A stretch of 64,000 nt of DNA from Paenibacillus sp. V4I7 (GTDB lineage Bacteria > Bacillota > Bacilli > Paenibacillales > NBRC-103111). Location of the stretch: positions 7,910,501 through 7,974,500 of the forward strand of contig NZ_JAUSZD010000002.1 in the NCBI RefSeq assembly GCF_030817275.1. The letters are read 5' to 3'. Below, piece after piece: positions 35,832 to 45,490 of the stretch; position 1 is the stretch's first letter, and each line of letters opens with the position of its first letter. The notes under the pieces were generated by a model that worked only from the letters and a program-made list of their open reading frames with translations, was not told the origin of the DNA and did no database searches. The position numbers and the translations under genes were made by a program.

Positions 35832-36841
35832 AATTCGCTTCCTCCCATTAATTTCGTCCAATCAAACAGAACGCCCATGGCAGAACTACGGTTTTGCACC
35901 AATGAATCGTACACCTGCGGGGCCTCTGATGGAGAATAATAATGGGTAATCAAAGGTAACACGTCCATTCGTCCCTGCGCGAGATAACTTAAAAATAAGG
36001 CGGCCATTTCAGGATGATTCCAACCTTTGTAATTCATTTGGGCGTGGATACCCAGAATGGAAACGGAATTAGACACAACATTGCGCCCCATTCCCTGCTC
36101 AGAAGGTGTAGCTGTATCTCCCAGCAAAATAACTCGTCCCAAAGGCTTGACGAGCCGAGTGGCTTGGGCTAAAACGGCCGGATGTCCGGTAATGTCGAAG
36201 ATAACATCCAGCATCCTGCCATCTGTTTTATGCTTGATTTCTTCATGTGCTTTTCCCGCATCCATGGGAAGCAGATGAATGCCCGGTCGTTCTTGAACCA
36301 GCTGTAAACGGCTCTCAGCAGGATCGATGGCGAAAATCTCTTTCACCCCAGACAGATATAAATATTGAGTAACCAGCTGTCCGAGAAGTCCGAGACCGAT
36401 GACGCCTACCGTTTCTCCTAGCTGCAGCTCTGCTCTTCTTACACCAAGTTGTGTTGTTTTGGAAAGATTGATCCATGCGCCTTGCTCGGCGCTGATATTC
36501 TGCGGAAGAAGATAGGCATGCTTGGCATCTGTTTTAAAATATTGCGAATGCGAATTCTCGACAAATACGCGATCGCCTTTTTGTATTCCCGTAACTTCAG
36601 GGCCAACTTCAAGCACTTCAGCCACCATACAATAACCGGGATAGAAAGGATACTTCACCCAGTCCGACCAGTTGGTATCGGGGTCAAATACACCTCTAAG
36701 GCATTGAAGCTCTGTCCCTGTACTAATCAGGGAACATAGAGCGGCACATAAAATTTCGGTCTGGCCGATTGTAGGATCGAATGTTTCCTTTCGGACCTCA
36801 ACCTTTTGCTTTTCTGTGAAAACGATACGCAGTGTTTCCAT
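35828..36841 (-). CDS. Medium-chain dehydrogenase, zinc-ligand-poor, GTE-motif type
   Basis: The product is 337 aa. ATG 36841 with AGGAGG 8 nt upstream is the start; an earlier in-frame start would add 32 codons without support. The Zn-binding Cys/His of alcohol dehydrogenases is replaced by LISTGTEL (about 38-45). The Rossmann motif is VIGLGLLGQ. It belongs to the same unusual MDR type as the gene at 37989. It heads a two-gene operon with a Gfo/Idh/MocA enzyme (4-bp overlap). Such pairs are found in oxidoreductive processing of sugars; the substrate is open. Confidence 0.85.
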   Translation of the reverse strand: METLRIVFTEKQKVEVRKETFDPTIGQTEILCAALCSLISTGTELQCLRGVFDPDTNWSDWVKYPFYPGYCMVAEVLEVGPEVTGIQKGDRVFVENSHSQYFKTDAKHAYLLPQNISAEQGAWINLSKTTQLGVRRAELQLGETVGVIGLGLLGQLVTQYLYLSGVKEIFAIDPAESRLQLVQERPGIHLLPMDAGKAHEEIKHKTDGRMLDVIFDITGHPAVLAQATRLVKPLGRVILLGDTATPSEQGMGRNVVSNSVSILGIHAQMNYKGWNHPEMAALFLSYLAQGRMDVLPLITHYYSPSEAPQVYDSLVQNRSSAMGVLFDWTKLMGGSEL

Positions 36842-36966
36842 TTCCCTACCTCCTCGAACGGGTTCATTGACCCTCAAGATTAGTGTATAGGTATCGGATT
36901 TACAAAAATAGAGCACAACTTTGCTGAAGTTTAACACTTATACAGGTCGTGCAGCTGGAAGCATTT

Positions 36967-37800
36967 TTAAATATTTTTATCAAACAAACGCTTGTATTGA
37001 GCAGGGGAAATGCCCGTGTATTTCTTGAAAAGGCGGGTAAAGGTTTGGAGGTCATTAAATCCGAGAGTGCTGCTGATTTCGGTGATGTTCATTTCCTGCA
37101 TTTCCAAAAGCGATTTCGCTTTTGCGATCTTAATCTCTCGATGCAGCAGGATCGGTGATTTGCCGAACATCGCTTTGAAGTGGTTGCTTACGTAGGTTGG
37201 ATTCATATGTAATTCCTTGGCTAAATCCGCTAATGAAAGCGAAGCCTCGGGCTGGGTTACAATTTTCAATAAAATGGACAAAAAGCTGTGAGACTGCTGT
37301 CTCAAATCCGAGGTATTCATACTTCCCAAAGCGTTGTCCAATAACAAGTAAAGCAATTCAAGAGATTTTGCTTTTTGCAAAATGATGTTAGGGATATGGC
37401 CTTCCCTTGTGGTGGATAGTACGAATTCGTCGAATACGGCCTCGAATTTTTTGTGATTTTTCAGCGGATAGATATAAGGGATCTGTAAAAACGGCAGCAC
37501 ATCGATCACATTCTGAATCTTGTAAGTGAAATGCCACCAGAGAAACTCGGTTTCCTCATCACTATCTTTATATTGGTCGTGTTCCAGAAAAGTAGGGATA
37601 AAAATGACGGATCCCGGTTCAATCACATAGATGTTGTCCTGAACCTTGAGTTTGGCCGAGCCTTTTCTCACATAGGTCATCATGTAATACTCTTGAAATA
37701 CACGGTTCCGGTAGTTCATCTCGCGACGGCGATGGATATCAAACTTTAACACTTTTAGCTCGGCTGTTTCCAGCAGAGAAGAGAGCATATCATTCTTCAT
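36967..37800 (-). CDS. AraC-family regulator with cupin domain
   Basis: The product is 277 aa from ATG 37800, which follows a G9 tract acting as ribosome site. The N-terminal cupin spans about 15-95 (MTYVRKGSAKLKV, VIEPGSVIFIPTFLEHDQYKD). The AraC domain is at about 172-275 (SLADLAKELHMNPTYVSNHFKAMFGKSP; NITEISSTLGFNDLQTFTRLFKKYTGISPAQYKR). It is divergent from the MDR gene at 37989 and upstream on the same strand of the MDR/Gfo pair, so it likely controls both. The homopolymer G9 before the start is a candidate for length variation that would change translation. Confidence 0.88.
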   Translation of the reverse strand: MKNDMLSSLLETAELKVLKFDIHRRREMNYRNRVFQEYYMMTYVRKGSAKLKVQDNIYVIEPGSVIFIPTFLEHDQYKDSDEETEFLWWHFTYKIQNVIDVLPFLQIPYIYPLKNHKKFEAVFDEFVLSTTREGHIPNIILQKAKSLELLYLLLDNALGSMNTSDLRQQSHSFLSILLKIVTQPEASLSLADLAKELHMNPTYVSNHFKAMFGKSPILLHREIKIAKAKSLLEMQEMNITEISSTLGFNDLQTFTRLFKKYTGISPAQYKRLFDKNI

Positions 37801-37913
37801 GCTAGTTCCCCCCCCCATCTTAAAGTTGATTATATCATAATCACTGGTTCTTATTTGATTCTTATCTAAATCTATTTGCAGAAGAAAAGGACGAAATGCC
37901 TATGAAAAAAGGT

Positions 37914-37942
37914 TTGACAGTCCTTTTACTATCGCTTAACAT
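37914..37942 (+). promoter_or_regulatory. Predicted promoter of the MDR gene
   Basis: TTGACA (37914-37919), a 17-bp spacer and TAACAT (37937-37942) match sigma-A well, 47 bp before the MDR start codon. Confidence 0.7.
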
Positions 37943-37988
37943 GAATCATATGATCCAGATAAATACCAATGACGAAAGGAGGAAAGAG

Positions 37989-39053
37989 ATGAAAGCCGTC
38001 ATTTCCTTGAAAGGCAAGGTTGAAGTCTTAGACATTGAAGAACCTTCCATTGAAACGAACCATGTACGTGTTGAAACCTGCTACTCTGCAATTAGTTCAG
38101 GCACAGAGCTTCTGCTGAAAAACCTGATGACCGATACTCCCATTCAACTTGGTTACAGTGCGATGGGAATCGTGCGGGAAATCGGCGAAGGCGTCTCCCA
38201 TGTGAAGGTAGGGCAGAGAGTCGCTTGTTACGGTTCTCCTTATGTTAAGCATGCGGAATTCTTAGTGGTGCCTAAGCTTTTGGTTGTTCCGCTTCCGGAG
38301 GAATGCAGTTCGAAAGAAGCGTCCTTCGTCGGACTCGGTGCGATCGCTATTCATGCGCTGCGTCAAGCGGATTTGCGTTTTGGAGAATCGGTTGTCGTGG
38401 TTGGACTAGGTATTCTGGGACAAATCGTATGTCGGATTACAGACGTTTCCGGCAGTAGGGTAATCGGGCTTGATTTGTTGGCAGAACGCTGCGCCAAGCT
38501 TTCGGAAGCCGGTGCCGTACAAGTGTGTGACAATGTACAGGATGTCAACCGTACCATCGATTCACTACATCAGCATGAAGGTGTTGATGCGGTTATCATC
38601 TGTGCCAATGGTGCCAATTCCGGCATTATTGATCAGGCTCTACGCTGGATTCGCGACAGGGGGAAAATCGTCATCGTCGGCGATGTGAAGATGGACTTCG
38701 ATCGGGAGTTGATGTTTGCCAAAGAGGCACAGGTGCTTATCTCGCGCGCTGGTGGTCCTGGGCGGTATCATGACAGCTACGAAAGCAAGGGCGTTGACTA
38801 TCCGATCGGTTACGTACGTTGGACAGAAGGTCGCAACATGGCGGAATTTATCCGTTTACTTTCTGAACGACGGTTTTCCATCCAAGCACTTATCACGCAT
38901 GAGATGGCTTTATCATCTATGACAGTGGCTTACGAATTACTTCGCAAATCTCCACGAGACGTATTAGGCGTTCTCATTGATTATGGGAAGGAGCAAGAAG
39001 TAGAAGCTGAAAAACAAGTAAGTGCTGTACCTGTATCTTTTGAAATGTTGTAG
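37989..39053 (+). CDS. Medium-chain dehydrogenase, zinc-ligand-poor, GTE-motif type
   Basis: The product is 354 aa from ATG 37989 (AAAGGAGG upstream); an earlier frame start lies inside the promoter. SAISSGTELLLKN replaces the usual Cys-zinc region and VVGLGILGQ is the nucleotide-binding loop. It is a paralogue of the product of 35828-36841. The C-terminal part GKIVIVGDVKMDFDRELMFAKE is normal for the class. It stands alone, divergent from the cupin AraC regulator. Function in sugar or polyol oxidation is inferred from neighbours. Confidence 0.83.
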   Translation: MKAVISLKGKVEVLDIEEPSIETNHVRVETCYSAISSGTELLLKNLMTDTPIQLGYSAMGIVREIGEGVSHVKVGQRVACYGSPYVKHAEFLVVPKLLVVPLPEECSSKEASFVGLGAIAIHALRQADLRFGESVVVVGLGILGQIVCRITDVSGSRVIGLDLLAERCAKLSEAGAVQVCDNVQDVNRTIDSLHQHEGVDAVIICANGANSGIIDQALRWIRDRGKIVIVGDVKMDFDRELMFAKEAQVLISRAGGPGRYHDSYESKGVDYPIGYVRWTEGRNMAEFIRLLSERRFSIQALITHEMALSSMTVAYELLRKSPRDVLGVLIDYGKEQEVEAEKQVSAVPVSFEML

Positions 39054-39279
39054 TTACTGCTATTTGTATACGATCCCCAAAGAAACGCTCAAAGCCAATA
39101 TTGTACAAGTGTTCAATGCCATTCATTGTTGATGCGTACCTCGTTTTCCTTCATCAAATCCTACTAGTCCATGAGAGTATTATAGATATTTCTAGCCATT
39201 TTTATTTAAAAATAGCGTTGTCATGCTCCTTGACTGGTCAGGTTACAACTTTTTCTCATTAGTTCGTTTATACACGGTA

Positions 39280-39293
39280 TGTAAGCGATTTCA
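39280..39293. promoter_or_regulatory. Catabolite-responsive element (cre)
   Basis: TGTAAGCGATTTCA fits the TGWAANCGNTNWCA consensus at every position. It is 76 bp upstream of the large secreted protein, suggesting CcpA control. The remaining intergenic DNA 39054-39369 shows no gene. Confidence 0.7.
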
Positions 39294-39369
39294 CAAAAGC
39301 ATTACATCAATCTCGCCTATCACCACACACACTGCCGATCGGGTAGAATTTTGAAAAAGGATGATGAGA

Positions 39370-42300
39370 ATGGCTATATCAATGGTTGGAAGAAGCACGT
39401 TATCCAAATGGTTGTTGGGATTGTTGGCTTTACTATGCTTAGCTTTTTACTTGCCCTCCAACGTACGAGCCGCTGAGGCGGCGGAGATCATTCCGGTGCC
39501 CAACTCCGGATTCGAACAAGATTTGGTATCAGGCAAAATTCCGGGCTGGGGTTATTTTTCTGCCGGAATACCTTCAGGGCTCTCTTTGTCAGAAACGATC
39601 AAATTCGCAGGCAATAGAAGCTTGAAGATGGAGAGAACTGGGGCAGTGGCAGGGGCGCTTGGAGCGGAAAGCGTAAAGCTGGCTGTAACGTCCGGAAAAT
39701 CTTTTGAGGCAGCAGTCAAGTTGTATATCGAAAACTTTACAGGAACTCCTGCTCTTTGGATTCGCTGGCACGACGCAGCGGGGAAACCTTTGAACAAACA
39801 GGCGACTTATAATCTCACCGCTTCTCCGTTAAACAAATGGCTGGACATTCGAGCCCAAGGTATTGCTCCGGCGGATGCAGCCTTTGCGACGGTCTTCGTG
39901 TATGCTTCATCGGGTACTACCATGACGGCATATGTGGACGAGGCCCAGTTTTACCGCGTGGCCGATACGATTGCCGTGCTCAATCCCGGATTTGAAGATC
40001 CTGCTTCGGGATCAACTATTCCTGGTTGGGGGTTGTTCACGGGTACGCCTGCGGGCTCTGTGTCGATAAGTAAGACGGAGCAGAACAGCGGGTTGTCTAG
40101 TCTTCTCCTTGATGACACCTATACGGATAAATCCGTTGGGCTGAGCACTCAAGCGATCAGTGTGAAAGAAGACGGCATATATGAAGCGAAAGCCAGCGTT
40201 TACTTAGTATCCGGAGGAGGCGTAAGCATTTATATCAAATTTTATAATGAATCAGGCAAAGAAATTGGAACATCCTCCGTTTCACATGGCACACCGCTGA
40301 ATACATGGAAGCAAATCAAAATAGAGGGGATAGCTCCGGATAAAGCAGAAACAGCGAAGGTTTTATTGTATTCCGGGGTAGGGGGGATCAGCAAAGCACA
40401 CTTTGATGATGTTTCATTTACTTATAAGGGCGACGCGCTTAAATTACCATTTAAGTATGGCAATCCCGTCAACTTGGGCAAAGCAACGCTCACGGCGACA
40501 ACCATGGGGGGAGCGATAGGGAATGGCGAACTCTATTTCGTGGCCAACGGCAATCCAGGGACGTTCTATGCCGTTGATGCTGCTTCAGGAAGTATTAACT
40601 TCTCGGAGGCAGTCCCTGGTACGACAGAAACTTGGGCGGTGACGGTGGGGGCGGATAAGAACGTCTATTTTGCCGCTACAGCCAATCGTAAGTTCTGGAA
40701 ATACGATCCGTTACTCCGAAAGATCACAGAAGTAGGGAATAATCCTTCCAATAATTTCGTATGGGATTTGGATGCAAGTTCTAATGGCCTCATATACGGC
40801 TCTACGTATCCGAATGCCAAGGTCTTTAGTTACGATACCAACACAGGCTTGTTTGCCGATCTAGGCAGCATGCATCCAGTTGAACAATATGCTCGAGGAG
40901 CCGGGGTTACCGATCAGTACTTGTATGTCGGGATCGGCTCCAAAGAGCATTTGATGCGAATCGACCGGGTAAGTGGAGAAAAGTTTGAGATTCAAATGCC
41001 GTTCACGGGTGTGGATGGTTTCGTGCACAATATTTCTCCTTACAACGGACTTCTTTACCTTGCACGTGGTACATCGCTTGCCATCTTGGATGAACAGACG
41101 TTTGAAGTTAAGAAACGATTTGCCTATACAGATCCGGAGGCATTTGATGGCAAAATCTCACCTCCGTCTCCTTATGACGCCAATCTGCTTTATTACCGGA
41201 ATAAATTTTCGAGCAATCTGTGGACATATAATGTCTCAACCAATACGGTGCAGGCCGTAATGCCGGAGGTTGGACTCCCTGAGACTGGGAGTAGAGCGTT
41301 TGATTGGATCACTTTGCCTAATGGCGTTCAAGTGTTGGCTACCTTGTACGAGAACGGCAAGTACACGCTGTATAACCCGTTGGATCATTCGATACAGACT
41401 ATCCAGGTGCCTATGGCAAGGGATGGTGTCAATATACAAAGCCTCGCAGCAGGGCCGGACGGCAAGCTATATCTCGGTGGTTTCCTGGATGGATTAAGTG
41501 TATTTGATCAGTCAACGCAAAAATATGAAGCTCAAATTTCTTCTCCGTTCTCTCCCCATCAAGTTGAGGAGATCGGCTTTTTGAATGGCAAGACCTATTT
41601 CGGCGCTTATAGCGGAGCACGCGTTTACCGTTATGATGCAAGCCTGCCCTACAATTACGGATCAACGCCATCGCATAATCCAGGGCTCGTTTACACGGTT
41701 CCCGATGCTCAAGATCGGCCTTATGCGTTTGCTTCCGGCGATAACAAGCTGTTTATCGGAACGATTCCTTTCTACGGCAAAATGGGCGGCAGTTTAACCA
41801 TTTACAATGAAACAACGAATAACTGGACGTCAACCCGTAACGTTGTAGAAGATCAAAGTATCATTGCGCTTGCCTATAAAGATGGCATTGTCTACGGTGG
41901 TACCTCCATCGACGGAGGTCTCGGCACAACGACGCCACCCACGGCGGTGGCCAAACTGTTCAAATGGGATGTTGCGACAAGTACCAAGCTGGGTGAGTTT
42001 GTACCTGTCATTCCTGGCCTGACGTCCCCTAAATTACTCGGCGGTTTGTCTTTCGGTCCTGACGGACTGTTATGGGGCGGCGCATGGGGGAAGGGTGATC
42101 AAGGGGGGGACATTTATGCTATCTATGCGATGGATCCCAGCACCAATGCGGTTGTGAAAAGTAAGCTGATTTACCCGAATGCAAGTGGTGGTAGCCCATG
42201 GCGTTCCTTTTATTTACGCTGGGGGCAAGATGGCTTGCTGTATACGACTATTGCTCGCAACGTAACCGTATTCGATCCTGTGACTCTGAAATACCGTAAA

Positions 42301-43683
42301 CTTACGGAAACGCAATCGAATCTGTTGGACTTGGGTGTAGACGGAAGCATTTACTATACTTCGGGACCGACGCTGTTTAAACTACAAGCTCCTTTGGCTC
42401 AAGCTTCAATATCAATGGCCAAGGTTACGCTGGATCAGGGGCAAAGTGAGCCGATTATCAGTTCCGGCGTTCTGGAGAACGGACTGCCGGCCATCTTGGC
42501 AGGGGGCACGACTTCCTTCACAAGCAGCGACCCGACTGTTCTGTCCGTTGTGTATGGAGAGGTTAAAGCGCTCAAGGCGGGAACGGCGAACGTTTATGCC
42601 GATATCACTTTAGGTGAATCGGCGATCAGAACGAATACGATCAATGTTACCGTTTATCAAGGCACTTCATTGACTGTTAATACAGTAACGGAAGCCACTT
42701 ATAGCGATACGGCGACTTTAAGCGCGACGTTGACAGATCTTCAAGACCAGCCACTTGCAAACCGTTCCGTACAATTCTCAGTGAATGGGGGGACGATAGG
42801 AAGTGCCTCGACGAATGCACAAGGCGTGGCGGTGTTGTCATATGTAGTGACACAAAGCGTACCGGCCAATATGGAGGAGGCTGTTTATGAAGTGCGGGCT
42901 GTCTTCGAGCGGGATGACATCACGCATACTGGAGCGAGCGAAGGAAAAGGCGGCATAACTGTACAGCGTGAAACAGCGTCAGTCGCCTACACAGGCACTA
43001 CTACCGCTTTGGTTGGGATGGTGAAACTAGCAGCTCAGGTTTCTCAGCAGGAAGATGGAGAATTGGGAGCTATAGCTGGGCTGCCGATCCAATTTACGAT
43101 TTCACAGATGAATCCGGATGGAACACTCACGGCATATGCCGCTCCGGAGCTACAGGTTGTATATCAGACAGATGTCACAGGAAATGTTTATTTGAATCAG
43201 CAGCTTCCAGCAGGATTATATCAGGTGAAGACAGAGTTGTTGATGAATAGCGGGTATGCGAAAGCGGAGTCGAACGTGACTCTTGCTGTATACGGCTCCA
43301 GCGCAGAAGAGGTGGAAGCTGAGGGATGGTTTGCCATTACCGAGGGAAATACGGCGATTGGCAGCAAAGCTAAGAAAGTACACATCGAAGCCGAATGGGA
43401 AATGGATGAAAAAGCAAATCTTCCAAAAGGAAAATTGAAGATTCATGCAGAGCCGAATGGATTAAAACTGGAATTGAAAACGGCTCAATGGTTGGTTGTA
43501 ACATCGAGTAGTGCCTATATACAGGGTCAGGCAACGGACGATGATGGAGTATCCTATACGGTCAGGCTTATGATGGGAAAACAACAGCAAGTCGTTTCAC
43601 TGCAAATATGGCAGGGTCTGAATGCTCAAGGTGCTCCGTTCTATCAGGTACTGGGGCAAAAATGGTCTGGCAATATCAACTAA
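39370..43683 (+). CDS. Large secreted multidomain protein: two carbohydrate-binding-like domains, propeller, Ig-like domains
   Basis: The product is 1437 aa from ATG 39370 (AAAGG upstream). Residues 1-33 are a signal peptide. About 37-195 and 199-355 are two related CBM4/9-like jelly-rolls, each with an NSGFEQD/NPGFEDP start and a DDVSF-type end. About 360-1005 is a long run of propeller blades (ANGLIYGSTYP, GPDGKLYLGGFLDG, GPDGLLWGGAW). About 1006-1095 is a Big_2-like domain, 1097-1200 a Big_1/invasin-like domain, then beta domains to the end. No sortase, SLH or catalytic motif is clear. It probably acts outside the cell in polysaccharide binding, or as a lyase of an uncharacterised type. 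A perfect cre site precedes it. Confidence 0.8.
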   Translation: MAISMVGRSTLSKWLLGLLALLCLAFYLPSNVRAAEAAEIIPVPNSGFEQDLVSGKIPGWGYFSAGIPSGLSLSETIKFAGNRSLKMERTGAVAGALGAESVKLAVTSGKSFEAAVKLYIENFTGTPALWIRWHDAAGKPLNKQATYNLTASPLNKWLDIRAQGIAPADAAFATVFVYASSGTTMTAYVDEAQFYRVADTIAVLNPGFEDPASGSTIPGWGLFTGTPAGSVSISKTEQNSGLSSLLLDDTYTDKSVGLSTQAISVKEDGIYEAKASVYLVSGGGVSIYIKFYNESGKEIGTSSVSHGTPLNTWKQIKIEGIAPDKAETAKVLLYSGVGGISKAHFDDVSFTYKGDALKLPFKYGNPVNLGKATLTATTMGGAIGNGELYFVANGNPGTFYAVDAASGSINFSEAVPGTTETWAVTVGADKNVYFAATANRKFWKYDPLLRKITEVGNNPSNNFVWDLDASSNGLIYGSTYPNAKVFSYDTNTGLFADLGSMHPVEQYARGAGVTDQYLYVGIGSKEHLMRIDRVSGEKFEIQMPFTGVDGFVHNISPYNGLLYLARGTSLAILDEQTFEVKKRFAYTDPEAFDGKISPPSPYDANLLYYRNKFSSNLWTYNVSTNTVQAVMPEVGLPETGSRAFDWITLPNGVQVLATLYENGKYTLYNPLDHSIQTIQVPMARDGVNIQSLAAGPDGKLYLGGFLDGLSVFDQSTQKYEAQISSPFSPHQVEEIGFLNGKTYFGAYSGARVYRYDASLPYNYGSTPSHNPGLVYTVPDAQDRPYAFASGDNKLFIGTIPFYGKMGGSLTIYNETTNNWTSTRNVVEDQSIIALAYKDGIVYGGTSIDGGLGTTTPPTAVAKLFKWDVATSTKLGEFVPVIPGLTSPKLLGGLSFGPDGLLWGGAWGKGDQGGDIYAIYAMDPSTNAVVKSKLIYPNASGGSPWRSFYLRWGQDGLLYTTIARNVTVFDPVTLKYRKLTETQSNLLDLGVDGSIYYTSGPTLFKLQAPLAQASISMAKVTLDQGQSEPIISSGVLENGLPAILAGGTTSFTSSDPTVLSVVYGEVKALKAGTANVYADITLGESAIRTNTINVTVYQGTSLTVNTVTEATYSDTATLSATLTDLQDQPLANRSVQFSVNGGTIGSASTNAQGVAVLSYVVTQSVPANMEEAVYEVRAVFERDDITHTGASEGKGGITVQRETASVAYTGTTTALVGMVKLAAQVSQQEDGELGAIAGLPIQFTISQMNPDGTLTAYAAPELQVVYQTDVTGNVYLNQQLPAGLYQVKTELLMNSGYAKAESNVTLAVYGSSAEEVEAEGWFAITEGNTAIGSKAKKVHIEAEWEMDEKANLPKGKLKIHAEPNGLKLELKTAQWLVVTSSSAYIQGQATDDDGVSYTVRLMMGKQQQVVSLQIWQGLNAQGAPFYQVLGQKWSGNIN

Positions 43684-43756
43684 GAATGGAGAGCTTTATT
43701 ATAACCAAACGAGGCTGTCCCAAACGTAAAGATATTCACTTAGGGGCATAGAAAAC

Positions 43757-43800
43757 AAAAAAAAGAGGTGGCAAGGTTATTCTTGCCATCTCTTTTTTTT
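43757..43800. terminator. Bidirectional terminator
   Basis: A 19-bp A/T-flanked stem (43757-43775 with 43782-43800, core GAGGTGGCAAG) lies between the convergent secreted-protein and GntR genes. Confidence 0.9.
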
Positions 43801-43884
43801 GTTTTTGTTTTCTGTCGATTGCAAGGCAAAAGTCACCCGACTCTAGTTAGTGGAACGTTGATACGTTATTTTGGGAAATCTCTC

Positions 43885-45261
43885 TTAGAGGCTATCCTCC
43901 AGCCTTCGGCAAACCGTCTCGAAATCGTCGAGCCGTGCCCAGTAAAGCTTGAGAATGTGGCGCATGGTTTCCAGTTCGTGGAAAGTTACATTCATGTCTT
44001 TATAGAAACTAAATGTCGGGATGATGTCCCGGTACATGAAGAACCGGGAAGGACGCGCCAACGTTTCTTCCCCGATCCACTCCGCCGCCGTTTTGACACT
44101 AGGAATGGTAAGGGTGGTTTTGCGAATATGCAGCTGCGCTTCGTTCGAAACGAGAAAATCGAGCATAGTTTGGGCTGCTTCCTTTTGTTTGCTTGACTTA
44201 ATGACCGCAAGACCAATGATTAAGAGCTGAGTCTTCGCTACCAACGAATAGGGAAGCGGTGCGATGTCATATGCGAATTCAGCATTACGCAAATGGTTCA
44301 AGCTGTAATAGCTGGTCACAATCATGGACGTTTTTTGCTGCAAGAAAAACCGTTCGGCATCAGAGTCATTCTCCGACATATAGACGGTGTCGGGGTTCAT
44401 TCCTTCAAACAGCCCAAGGCTGGTTTGCATGGCTTTCCGAAAATTATCGTTGTTGAAAATCAGCTTACCATGCTGATCTCGTTCAAAAACGACCTTGTTT
44501 TGCAGTAAAAAGAGCGGCCATCGATTGATGGATTGCAGGTGAAACAAGATGCCGATTCGGTCCTGCTTTTGCGTTAAGGCTAGCGCTGCTTTCTGGACAT
44601 CGTTCCAACTCCAACTGCTATCCGGCTCTGGCAATGCTGCTTCCTTGAAATGATCTCGGTTGTAACACAAGACGATCGGTGAAAAAATAAACGGCTGCAC
44701 ATACAAATGACTGTCTTTGGTGAAAGGTCCTGACAGAAAGGTATACGTGCCATTCTTTCGTTCAAGCGGCTCTAGGATATCCAAGACGGCTCCAGTTTCA
44801 GTAACCGTTTCGTAGTTTTGGGTATTTAAAGTGATAAGGTCGAGCGCGTCTCTCTCCATGGCTTCCTTCGTGTTCTGAGAAAAGTACGAATGCGAAAGAG
44901 GAATCATTTGGACGACAATATGCGGATGCTGCTGTTGAAACTTTTCGACCAGCTCCAATAAATTAGCTTCAAGGGAAAGAGTGGAGTAATAACCGAATTT
45001 CAATGTAAGCTTTTCGTTCCGACCTGTCCCAACAACGCGCGTCCCGATTCGCGGCGCTTTTTCGATCATTTCCTGATCGAGTAGTGCTTCCAGTCCTTTG
45101 CGAACCGAATTTTTACTAAGCTGAAACTGTTCAGCAAGTGTTAATTCGGAAGGTAAAAAGTCACCGGGCTGAAGTTTTCCAGTTACGATGTCGCTGCGTA
45201 ATGTCGTGACCATATCTTCCAGTCGGGTTCGGAAGGTTGATCGTTTGGGTTTACCCGCCAT
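43885..45261 (-). CDS. GntR-type DNA-binding domain fused to an extracellular-type solute-binding protein
   Basis: The product is 458 aa. Residues 10-75 are a GntR winged helix (DIVTGKLQPGDFLPSELTLAEQFQLSKNSVRKGLEALL, then KAPRIGTRVV). About 85-425 have the fold of a sugar ABC binding protein (LKFGYYSTLSLEANLLELVEKFQQQHPHIVV, LPEPDSSWSWNDVQKAALAL, QQKTSMIVTSYYSLNHL). There is no signal peptide, so the binding domain works in the cytoplasm as the effector sensor. GGAGG precedes the ATG. It is analogous to LacI/periplasmic-binding fusions but uses the larger cluster-1 sugar binder. Targets are unknown; candidates are its neighbours. Confidence 0.85.
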   Translation of the reverse strand: MAGKPKRSTFRTRLEDMVTTLRSDIVTGKLQPGDFLPSELTLAEQFQLSKNSVRKGLEALLDQEMIEKAPRIGTRVVGTGRNEKLTLKFGYYSTLSLEANLLELVEKFQQQHPHIVVQMIPLSHSYFSQNTKEAMERDALDLITLNTQNYETVTETGAVLDILEPLERKNGTYTFLSGPFTKDSHLYVQPFIFSPIVLCYNRDHFKEAALPEPDSSWSWNDVQKAALALTQKQDRIGILFHLQSINRWPLFLLQNKVVFERDQHGKLIFNNDNFRKAMQTSLGLFEGMNPDTVYMSENDSDAERFFLQQKTSMIVTSYYSLNHLRNAEFAYDIAPLPYSLVAKTQLLIIGLAVIKSSKQKEAAQTMLDFLVSNEAQLHIRKTTLTIPSVKTAAEWIGEETLARPSRFFMYRDIIPTFSFYKDMNVTFHELETMRHILKLYWARLDDFETVCRRLEDSL

Positions 45262-45490
45262 TTATTCTAGAACCTCCGGGCCATTCAATGTTGGTATCTA
45301 TCTGGGTTATATTATAGTATGCCAAGCTGATTGGACACAAGGTTCGTATCTTGCTGTCATCATTTTTTTTAATTAAATGTCGGATTGCATAAGATTTCAT
45401 AGTTTTTTCCTTATCATTTAAATACATCAAGTGTTAATTTACATAACAAACAGTTTACATCAATGATGATTCATCGAAGGGGGGGTTCCA

